DNA of 11,750 nt, from assembly GCA_031177735.1 (NCBI GenBank), contig JAPSKJ010000058.1, positions 1 through 11,750 on the forward strand, given 5' to 3'. Below are positions 1 through 5,708 of the stretch, piece after piece; within the stretch, counting starts at the first letter, position 1, and each line of letters starts with the position of its first letter. The translations under genes were made by a program, and so were the position numbers. The DNA is from Nocardioides sp. Its GTDB lineage: Bacteria > Actinomycetota > Actinomycetes > Propionibacteriales > Nocardioidaceae. The notes under the pieces are model-generated. The model saw only the letters and a program-made list of their open reading frames with translations, ran no database searches and was not told the DNA's origin.

Positions 1-505
1 GGTTCTCACCCTCGATCGAGCGTGAGGACACGTCGTCGCAGATCGTGACGCCGAGGATCTCCCCGGCGCTGGTCAGCACGAGCGCCACCTCGGGCTCGGG
101 CACGTTGACGTCGGAGTCCTCGCGCACGCCGATCGGCTCGTCGTGCCCGACGGTCCGCCAGGCGACGCTCTTGAAGAAGAGCTCGGGGCGGGCGGCGTCG
201 TAGACCCGGGAATAGACGTCGGCGACCTGCGACTCCTCCTGGCGTGCCTCGCTCGAGCGCTTGTAGGTGACACCCGCCGCCCACACCTCGGTCAGCGCGT
301 CGACCGGCGGCAGGAGCCGCAGCTCCGCCACGGGGACACCCGGCTCGGTGGGCGACTCGCACAGCGCGCGGGCGTCGGACACCGGGAGGCGCAGCAGCTC
401 GGCGAGGGTGTCCACCGGGAGTCGGCGGACCACTCCATCGGCCTGCACCCCGATGTGGACGCGGGCGTCGTCGGCGCCGTCGTGGACGTAACGGACGATG
501 AGCAC
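1..505 (-). CDS. Fumarylacetoacetate hydrolase family enzyme, 2-keto-3-deoxy-acid dehydratase-like (partial)
   Basis: The C-terminus is cut by the left edge; 168 residues are visible. I take the GTG at 503-505 as start because AGGAG sits six bases upstream. Residues 74-120 (WAAGVTYKRS, then EARQEES, VYDAARPELFFK) and VPEPEVALVL at 135-144 match the FAH-fold subgroup that includes 2-dehydro-3-deoxy-D-arabinonate dehydratase (KdaD). The expected divalent-metal ligands are E137, E139 and D158, with the spacing known in that enzyme. SSRSIEGEN follows at 160-168, where the family has the same motif. Members dehydrate 2-keto-3-deoxy sugar acids, or hydrolyse acylpyruvates, in the cytosol. It is the last visible gene of the leftward operon, 93 bases after the crotonase gene. 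Family assignment is firm; the substrate is inferred. A hydratase or acylpyruvase role is the alternative. Confidence 0.85.
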   Translation of the reverse strand, partial: MLIVRYVHDGADDARVHIGVQADGVVRRLPVDTLAELLRLPVSDARALCESPTEPGVPVAELRLLPPVDALTEVWAAGVTYKRSSEARQEESQVADVYSRVYDAARPELFFKSVAWRTVGHDEPIGVREDSDVNVPEPEVALVLTSAGEILGVTICDDVSSRSIEGEN

Positions 506-517
506 GATGTTCTCCTG

Positions 518-561
518 GGTTCGGGTGCGGTTCGGGTGCGGTTCGGGTGCAGTTCGACTGG
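518..561. repeat. Short tandem repeat, 11-base unit
   Basis: Three perfect head-to-tail copies of GGTTCGGGTGC occupy 518-550. A degenerate fourth copy (AGTTCGACTGG) follows at 551-561. The array fills much of the gap between the crotonase stop and the FAH-family start and ends 13 bases before that GTG. On the coding strand it reads as GCACCCGAACC units running right up to the ribosome binding site. It is visible directly; any function is unknown. Confidence 0.9.
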
Positions 562-598
562 GTTCGAGAGCCGTTGGGCTGGGGTCGTGAGTCGTCGG

Positions 599-1369
599 TC
601 AGCGGCCGGTGAAGACCGGCGGGCGCTTCTCGGCGAAGGCGCGCCGGCCCTCGGCGGCGTCCTCGGTGGCCATGCAGATCGCCTGCATCTCCCGCTCGTA
701 CTGGATGGCGGCCTCCAGCCCCATGCTGTGTGCCGCCCGTAGGTTCGCCTTCGCCGACTGGGCTGCGATCGGCGCCCGGGACGCCACCGTCCGGGCGAGG
801 CCGATGGCGGCCTCGCGCAGGTCGGCCGGGTCGTACAGCCGGCTGACCAGGCCCATCCGGTGCGCCTCGGCCGCGTCGACCGGGTCACCGGTCAGCAGCA
901 GGAGCGAGGCGTCGCTCGCCGAGACGCTCGCCGAGAGCAGCGCGGACACACCGCCTCCGCCGATCCAGCCGAGCTTGATCTCGGCTGCCGCGAACGACGC
1001 ACGCGTGCTCGCCAGCCGGATGTCGCAGGACAGCGCGAGCTCCAGCCCGCCGCCGTAGGCGTAGCCGTTGACGGCGGCGATGACCGGGAGGCGCAGCGCC
1101 CTGAGTGCGTCGCAGTAGTCGCGACGGTTGCGGAACTGCCACGGATCGGGGTAGGCGTCGACCTCCCCGATGTCGCTGCCGACGCAGAAGGCCCGGTCAC
1201 CGGCCCCGGTGAGGACGACCGCGCGTACGTCGTCGCGCTCGTCCATCCCGGTGACCAGCTCCAGCAGGTGGGCGCTCATGTCCTTGGTGACGGCGTTGAG
1301 CTTCTCCGGACGCGCCAGGGTGATCACCCCGACGCCGTCGGTGATCTCGAAACCGATGTGGTCGTTCAT
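599..1369 (-). CDS. Enoyl-CoA hydratase/isomerase (crotonase) family protein
   Basis: A full-length 256-residue crotonase, the usual size for single-domain members. The oxyanion-hole segments are AFCVGSDIGEV (60-70) and the glycine-rich NGYAYGGGLELALSCDIRLAS (101-121). Both acidic residues used by true enoyl-CoA hydratases are present and correctly spaced by 20: E110 in GGGLELA and E130 in AAEIKLG. Water addition to, or removal from, an acyl-CoA is therefore chemically plausible. The C-terminal AFAEKRPPVFTGR is typical of the family. Its ATG overlaps the stop of the upstream solute-binding-like gene by four bases (ATGA), so the two are very likely translationally coupled. With a CoA-transferase two genes upstream, it probably acts on the thioester made there. 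The exact acyl-CoA, and whether it hydrates, isomerises or hydrolyses, cannot be read from the sequence. Confidence 0.9.
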   Translation of the reverse strand: MNDHIGFEITDGVGVITLARPEKLNAVTKDMSAHLLELVTGMDERDDVRAVVLTGAGDRAFCVGSDIGEVDAYPDPWQFRNRRDYCDALRALRLPVIAAVNGYAYGGGLELALSCDIRLASTRASFAAAEIKLGWIGGGGVSALLSASVSASDASLLLLTGDPVDAAEAHRMGLVSRLYDPADLREAAIGLARTVASRAPIAAQSAKANLRAAHSMGLEAAIQYEREMQAICMATEDAAEGRRAFAEKRPPVFTGR

Positions 1370-2505
1370 GCCTCTCCCCCGTTCGTCGCACCGACCGGCT
1401 CCCCGGCGCAGAGCCGTGCATGCCGGTCGTTGATCTCGGCCACCGCCGCGGTGGCGTCGGCACGGCCCTCGAGCACCTCACGGACCAGGGCCGAGGCGTC
1501 GTCCTGCAGGCCGATCCACCCGGCGTACCTGGGGCGGACCCAGGCGGCGTCGAGCGATCGGCGGGTCGCGGAGTAGTAGCCGCCCCAGGCCCGGTCGACG
1601 TCGGGGCTGTCCCAGGCGGCGCGATGGGCCGGCTGGCCGGCGGCCTGCGGCACCAGGCCCGCCTGGACGTCCTCGGCGAGGAAGGCGCGCACCCACCGGC
1701 GTACCGCCTCCAGATCGGTGGCGCGGCGTGCCGAGAGCGCGAGCCCCGTGCCGCCCAGGACGCTGCCCGGGCGGTCGCCGGCGAAGGCGGGGGCGTCGGC
1801 CCAGGCCACCGGCCGGGCGCCGGGCTGCGGGCGTGCGTAGGAGGCGTAGCCGTAGGCGAGCGGGCAGTAGTCGACCGCTCCGGCCGCGATGGCCTCGTGC
1901 ACGGTGATGGGATCGCCCACCGAGACCTCCCGGTCGCAGCGCCGCCACACCGTGCGGAGCAGCTCGAGAGCATCGGTCGCGGTGCCCGGCTGGAGCAGCG
2001 GCCCGGCATCACCGTGCCCACCGGCGCCCAGGGCGAGCAGCATGAGGAAGGCGTGCGGTCCGCCCAGGCACAGCGCGGTCCGCACGTCGCGGCTCACCCG
2101 CTCCACCTCCGCCCAGGTCGCGGGCAGGTCGGGAAGGAGGCCGGCGGCGGCCACCGACACCTGGGTCGCGGCGTCGACCGGGATCGCCCACTGCCGCTCG
2201 CCCAGCCGGTAGCTGGACCAGGTCGGCCCGACGCTGGTCGACGCCAGCCCGGCCAGCTCGTCGGGGGTGAGGACGTCGTCCCACGGGAGGATCGCCTCGG
2301 CCTCGATCGCCCGCCCGAGGCCGGGGTGGTCGATCACCAGCAGGTCGTAGTCGGGTGCGAGGGTCTCCAGCGGGCGGGCCTCGAAGTCCGCCAGCCGCTG
2401 CCGGTCCCAGTGGACGGAGGGCGCGCTGCTCTGGCAGCCGAACGCCTCCAGCGGCAGGTAGGCGCGCGGGTGGTCCCAGGTCATGCCCCGCAGCGCGGAA
2501 CTCAT
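1366..2505 (-). CDS. Extracellular solute-binding-protein-like protein without signal peptide
   Basis: 379 residues. LRGMTWDHPRAYLPLEA at 5-21, DYDLLVIDHPGLG at 52-64 and SVGPTWSSYRLGERQWAIPVDAATQ at 91-115 are characteristic of a branch of the family-1 extracellular solute-binding proteins (bilobal periplasmic-binding fold). There is no signal peptide, lipobox or N-terminal hydrophobic stretch. The start is fixed by a 4-base ATGA overlap with the CoA-transferase stop, so the protein should remain in the cytosol. No ABC permease or ATPase lies in the window. It sits between a CoA-transferase and a crotonase and is coupled to both by overlapping stop and start codons. It may be a ligand-binding partner or sensor for the pathway substrate, or an enzyme derived from a binding protein; both are inference. 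From memory, such proteins recur beside CaiB and crotonase genes in other proteobacteria and actinobacteria. Confidence 0.75.
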   Translation of the reverse strand: MSSALRGMTWDHPRAYLPLEAFGCQSSAPSVHWDRQRLADFEARPLETLAPDYDLLVIDHPGLGRAIEAEAILPWDDVLTPDELAGLASTSVGPTWSSYRLGERQWAIPVDAATQVSVAAAGLLPDLPATWAEVERVSRDVRTALCLGGPHAFLMLLALGAGGHGDAGPLLQPGTATDALELLRTVWRRCDREVSVGDPITVHEAIAAGAVDYCPLAYGYASYARPQPGARPVAWADAPAFAGDRPGSVLGGTGLALSARRATDLEAVRRWVRAFLAEDVQAGLVPQAAGQPAHRAAWDSPDVDRAWGGYYSATRRSLDAAWVRPRYAGWIGLQDDASALVREVLEGRADATAAVAEINDRHARLCAGEPVGATNGGEA

Positions 2506-3686
2506 CGCCGCACCACGCCCTGGTCGGCGAGCTGCTCCACCTCGGCGTCGGAGAGGCCCAGCCCGGCCAGCACCTCACCGGTGTGCTCGCCCACCCGAGG
2601 TGCGGGTCGGCTCACCGCGGCGGGGGTGGCGTGCATCCGGAAGGCGAAGCCGGGTGTGGTCACCGTGCCCTCGGTCGGGTGGTCGTAGGTGACGAAGGTG
2701 CCGTTGTGACGCACCTGCGGGTCGTCCAGGAGGTCGTCGTAGGAGTACACCGGACCGACCCACACGCCCCGCGCGCCGAGGACCTCGAGCCACTCCGCGG
2801 TCGTGCGGGTGGCCAGGCAGCGGGCGACGACGGCGGAGATGTCGTCGCGGTGCGCGAAGCCGTCGCGCTCGGCGTCCCACTGCTTCAGGGCCGGCTCCTC
2901 GAACACCTCGGCCAGGACGTCGAGGTCGGCGAACGCGAGCGCGACGTAGTCGTCCGCGGTCCGGTAGATGCCGTAGGGCGCGCGGATGTAGCTGTGCGCG
3001 TGCACCTGCGTGCTGCGGGACTGGCGCACCCCGCCGACCGTGCGGACCGAGAGCTCCTGCATCTGCATGGCGACCAGCGCGTCGAGCATGTTCACCTCGA
3101 CCAGTTGCCCCTCGCCGGTCCGCTCCCGGTGGAGCAGGGCGGCCAGCACTGCCTCGAAGGCGGAGTAGGCGGTGATCGCGTCGGCGAGGAAGTAGGGAGC
3201 GGGCTGCGGCGGTGCGTCCGGCGACCCCGCGCTGTAGAGGGCGCCGCCCATGGCCTGCAGCAGCAGGTCCTGCCCCGGGCGGGCGACGTACGGTCCCGAC
3301 TCGCCGTAGCCGGACATCGAGACGTAGACCAGATCGGGCTTGATCGCCTTCAGGCTGTCGTAGTCGACGCCCAGCCGAGCCGCGACGCCCGGCCGGTAGT
3401 TCTGCAGCACCACGTCGGCGGTGGTGACGAGCCTCGCCAGGAGGTCCTTGCCGGCATCGCTCTTGAGGTCGACCGCGAGGCTGCGCTTGTTGCGGTTGAG
3501 GGAGAGGAACGACGCGTTCACCTCGTTGCCGGCCGCGCCGCCGGCGCTGACGTGCCGCTGCCACTCACCGGTGGTGGGCTCGACCTTGATGACGTCGGCG
3601 CCCAGGTCGCCCAGTCGCATCGTGGCCAGCGGGCCGGCCATGGCGATGGAGAGGTCGAGGACTCGGTATCCGTCGAGGACGGGCAT
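2502..3686 (-). CDS. Class III CoA-transferase (CaiB/BaiF family)
   Basis: 394 residues, normal for family III CoA-transferases such as formyl-CoA transferase, CaiB and succinyl-CoA transferases. Seen: LDLSIAMAGPLATMRLGDLGADVIKVEP at 10-37, LNRNKRSLAVDLKS at 63-76, VVLQNYRPG at 92-100, SMSGYGESGPY at 123-133. The expected catalytic aspartate is D169 in FLADAITAYSAFEA, followed by the conserved RERTGEGQLVEVNMLDAL. The enzyme would move CoA from a donor thioester to a carboxylic acid through an aspartyl-CoA intermediate in the cytosol. AGGAG lies eight bases before the ATG, and the gene begins 18 bases after the regulator's stop. It probably performs the activation step of the operon. Donor and acceptor are not deducible; racemases of the same fold are less likely given the context. 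Confidence 0.93.
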   Translation of the reverse strand: MPVLDGYRVLDLSIAMAGPLATMRLGDLGADVIKVEPTTGEWQRHVSAGGAAGNEVNASFLSLNRNKRSLAVDLKSDAGKDLLARLVTTADVVLQNYRPGVAARLGVDYDSLKAIKPDLVYVSMSGYGESGPYVARPGQDLLLQAMGGALYSAGSPDAPPQPAPYFLADAITAYSAFEAVLAALLHRERTGEGQLVEVNMLDALVAMQMQELSVRTVGGVRQSRSTQVHAHSYIRAPYGIYRTADDYVALAFADLDVLAEVFEEPALKQWDAERDGFAHRDDISAVVARCLATRTTAEWLEVLGARGVWVGPVYSYDDLLDDPQVRHNGTFVTYDHPTEGTVTTPGFAFRMHATPAAVSRPAPRVGEHTGEVLAGLGLSDAEVEQLADQGVVRR

Positions 3687-3704
3687 GGGTGGTGCTCCTG
3701 GCTC

Positions 3705-4451
3705 TTAGTCGGTGGAGGCAGCGCCGGTCGAGCGGCGGCGCTCGCGGCGGATGTCGTGCTGGGCGTTGGTGACGACCTGGCGCATCAGTGCGGCCGCCTG
3801 GTCGCCGTCGCGGGCGACGATGGCGTCCAGCACGGCCTTGTGGGCCGGCAGCGAGCGCTTGTTGCGCCGGACGTTGCGGGTGTGCACCTGCCGCGCGGCC
3901 GCCAGAGCGACCTCCAGCACGGCGTGGAGGTGCACCAACAGGTCGTTGCCGCCGGCGTCCACCACGGCTCGGTGGAAGGCGAGGTCGTGGAGGATGAAGG
4001 CGTCGGGGTCGTCGAGCGTCTCCTCCATCCGGTGGTAGCTCTCCTGGACGGCGCGGACCGCCTTGCGGTCCTTCGCCCGGGCAGCCAGCCGCGCCGCCTC
4101 GGGCTCGAGCACGACCCGCATCTCGGCGAGGTGGTCGAGGTGCACGCCGGTGGGCTCGTTCTCGTAGCGCCACGCGAGGACGTCCGGGTCGAGCAGGTTC
4201 CAGCTCGACTCCGGCTGGACGATCGTGCCGACCTTGCGGCGCGAGACCACCAGGCCCTTGGCGACCAGCACCTTCGTCGCCTCACGCACGGCCGAGCGGC
4301 TCGAGCCGAACGCGCGGACCAGCTGCTCCTCCGTGGGCAGCGGCTCACCCGCGGGCAGGCGGCCGGTGACGATCTCGCGGCCGAGCTCGTGCACCAGTCG
4401 GCCGTGCAGGCCGTCGCGTTGGTACGCCGAAGCGCGGTCGCGGGCTTCCAT
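3705..4451 (-). CDS. GntR-family transcriptional regulator, FadR subfamily (FCD domain)
   Basis: 248 residues from the ATG at 4449-4451, preferred because GGAGGAG lies seven bases upstream; a longer TTG-started reading to 4511 has no such support. The N-terminal winged helix-turn-helix (about 15-80) contains GREIVTGRLPAGEPLPTEEQ and the recognition helix SSRSAVREATKVLVAKGLV. An all-helical FCD ligand-binding domain spans about 105-232. D156 and H160 (HDLAFH) and H204 (LPAHKAVLDAI) fit its metal site, which usually helps to bind a carboxylate effector. It is the first gene of the leftward operon and is divergent from the dehydrogenase gene. Both would be controlled from the shared gap, most simply as a repressor released by a pathway acid. 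The effector is unknown. Confidence 0.92.
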   Translation of the reverse strand: MEARDRASAYQRDGLHGRLVHELGREIVTGRLPAGEPLPTEEQLVRAFGSSRSAVREATKVLVAKGLVVSRRKVGTIVQPESSWNLLDPDVLAWRYENEPTGVHLDHLAEMRVVLEPEAARLAARAKDRKAVRAVQESYHRMEETLDDPDAFILHDLAFHRAVVDAGGNDLLVHLHAVLEVALAAARQVHTRNVRRNKRSLPAHKAVLDAIVARDGDQAAALMRQVVTNAQHDIRRERRRSTGAASTD

Positions 4452-4625
4452 CGAGTTGCTCCTCCCGGAGGTGTCGGCAGCAGCGTAGGCAGCCGGCGAC
4501 GGCGGGCGCAATCATTTGTCCGATGAAAGTCCAGAAAGATCGGACGAAAGTGTTGCCGCTGGGGAACTGGGCGACTTAACCTGCGATCGACGGCCCACCA
4601 CCCGCCTACTCGCGAGGAGCATGGA
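4452..4625. promoter_or_regulatory. Divergent promoter region between regulator and dehydrogenase
   Basis: This 174-base gap separates two divergently transcribed genes and is locally AT-richer than its surroundings. Candidate rightward promoter: TTGCCG at 4553-4558 and CTTAAC at 4575-4580, 16-base spacer. Candidate leftward promoter on the minus strand: TTGCGC at 4506-4511 and TACGCT at 4482-4487, 18-base spacer. A Shine-Dalgarno GAGGAG at 4614-4619 serves the dehydrogenase. The promoter hexamers are weak matches and are guesses; the role of the region is well supported by gene layout. Confidence 0.6.
4515..4548. promoter_or_regulatory. Candidate operator: inverted repeat TTTGTCCGAT / ATCGGACGAA
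   Basis: The left arm (4515-4524) and right arm (4539-4548) are inverted copies matching at 9 of 10 positions, separated by 14 bases. The dyad centre lies near 4531, between the two candidate promoters. FadR-type regulators usually bind short palindromes next to their own gene, so this is the best operator candidate in the window. The arm spacing is larger than in the classical single FadR palindrome, so two dimers or a different protein are possible. Confidence 0.5.
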
Positions 4626-5384
4626 ATGAACCGATTCGACGGCAAGGTCGCCGTGATCACCGGCGGAGCGTCCGGTATCGGACTGGCGACGGCCCACCGC
4701 CTGCGCGACGAGGGCGCGGCCGTGGTGCTCCTCGACCGCGACGAGGAGCGCCTGAAGATCGCTGCCGACGACCTCGGCTCGGCCGTTCACACCCGTGCGG
4801 TGGACGTGGCGGACGCAGCCGGGATCGAGGCGACGGTCGCCGGCATCGTCGAGGAGCTGGGACGGATCGACGTCCTGGTCACCGCCGCTGGCGTCGACAA
4901 GTGCGACACGGTCCCCAACACGTCCCTGGCGGAGTGGCGGACCATCATGGACGTCGACCTCGACGGCGTCTTCTACATCTGCCGGGCCGTCATCCCCGTC
5001 TTCGAGCGCCAGGGTGCAGGCGCCATCGTCACGGTGTCCTCGGCGATCGGCACAGTCGGTGAGCGCAACCGGTCGGCCTACTGCGCCGCCAAGTCAGGGG
5101 TGGAGAACCTCACCCGCGCGATGGCTCTCGACCACGGCGCGCGCGGTGTCCGGGCGAACTGCGTCGCGCCCGGCCTCATCGACACCCCCCTCATCCGGGG
5201 CGGCAAGGTCGGCGGCGACGCCGACCCGGGCGCGATGCAGCGGATGGTCGACGCCCACCACGCCATCCCGCGGATCGGCCAGCCCCACGAGGTCGCCGCG
5301 GCGATCGCGTTCCTGGCCAGCGAGGATGCGTCGTTCGTGACCGGCGCGATCCTCGCCGTCGACGCCGGCTGGACGGCCGCCTGA
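4626..5384 (+). CDS. Short-chain dehydrogenase/reductase (SDR), classical type
   Basis: 252 residues, the standard length of classical SDR oxidoreductases. The nucleotide-binding motif is TGGASGIG at 12-19. D37 at the end of the second strand (VVLLDRDEE) favours NAD(H) over NADP(H). TAAG at 86-89 stands for the usual NNAG. The catalytic S139 (VTVSSA), Y152 and K156 (SAYCAAK) are present. The tetrad asparagine position (VNL in many relatives) is D111 here. The C-terminal SEDASFVTGAILAVDAGWTAA is typical. The start is supported by GAGGAG six bases upstream. An overlapping ATG at 4621 reads straight into a stop. It is divergent from the regulator and probably co-regulated with the CoA operon, oxidising a hydroxyl group or sugar of the pathway substrate. 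The substrate is not predictable. Confidence 0.93.
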   Translation: MNRFDGKVAVITGGASGIGLATAHRLRDEGAAVVLLDRDEERLKIAADDLGSAVHTRAVDVADAAGIEATVAGIVEELGRIDVLVTAAGVDKCDTVPNTSLAEWRTIMDVDLDGVFYICRAVIPVFERQGAGAIVTVSSAIGTVGERNRSAYCAAKSGVENLTRAMALDHGARGVRANCVAPGLIDTPLIRGGKVGGDADPGAMQRMVDAHHAIPRIGQPHEVAAAIAFLASEDASFVTGAILAVDAGWTAA

Positions 5385-5401
5385 GCGCTGCTGGAGCGGG
5401 G

Positions 5402-5689
5402 TCAGCCGGCCTCGCGGCCGGCACCCGTGTCGTCGCCGTGCGCCTCGGGCACCAGGATCGGCCGCAGCCGCGCCCAGGCGACGAAGCCGAGGCCGACCAC
5501 GAGGAGACCGATCCCCGTCCACAGGTTGGCGTTCGGGCCGCCGGTCTTCTCCGTCTCGGGGTCCCCGAGCAGGCCGACGAGCGTGAGGATCACGCCGTAG
5601 GCCAGCAGCAGGAGACCGATGATGTTGCGGATGTCGAGTACGCCGGCGGCGTGGCGCCGCTCGGACGACGGGTCTGGCTGGCTGGGCAT
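5402..5689 (-). CDS. Small two-helix membrane protein, putative symporter partner
   Basis: 95 residues. There is a polar N-terminus, a hydrophobic helix at about 23-42 (NIIGLLLLAYGVILTLVGLL), a connecting stretch GDPETEKTGGPNANLWTG, and a second helix at about 57-72 (TGIGLLVVGLGFVAWA), then a basic and acidic tail. GGAGGT lies six bases before the ATG. It starts 19 bases after the symporter stop in the same direction, so the two probably form one transcript. Small two-helix subunits accompany several sodium:solute symporters (for example the DUF485, DUF4212 and YhdT/PanF pairs), but I do not recognise this sequence as one of them. I vaguely recall similar actinobacterial proteins with the KTGG-N-NLW motif. 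The partner role is inferred from size, topology and position. Confidence 0.75.
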   Translation of the reverse strand: MPSQPDPSSERRHAAGVLDIRNIIGLLLLAYGVILTLVGLLGDPETEKTGGPNANLWTGIGLLVVGLGFVAWARLRPILVPEAHGDDTGAGREAG

Positions 5690-5708
5690 CAGGTGACCTC
5701 CGGGTCGG

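Noticed and set aside
4452..4511. Longer TTG-started form of the GntR regulator
   Set aside because: It would extend through the promoter region and up to the candidate operator. The internal ATG at 4449-4451 has a strong GGAGGAG at the right distance and matches the usual family N-terminus.
2355..4526. 723-codon open frame on the + strand
   Set aside because: It is antisense to the solute-binding-like, CoA-transferase and GntR genes, all recognisable families with good starts. Long antisense frames are expected at this GC content, and the product is low-complexity and valine/glycine/arginine-rich.
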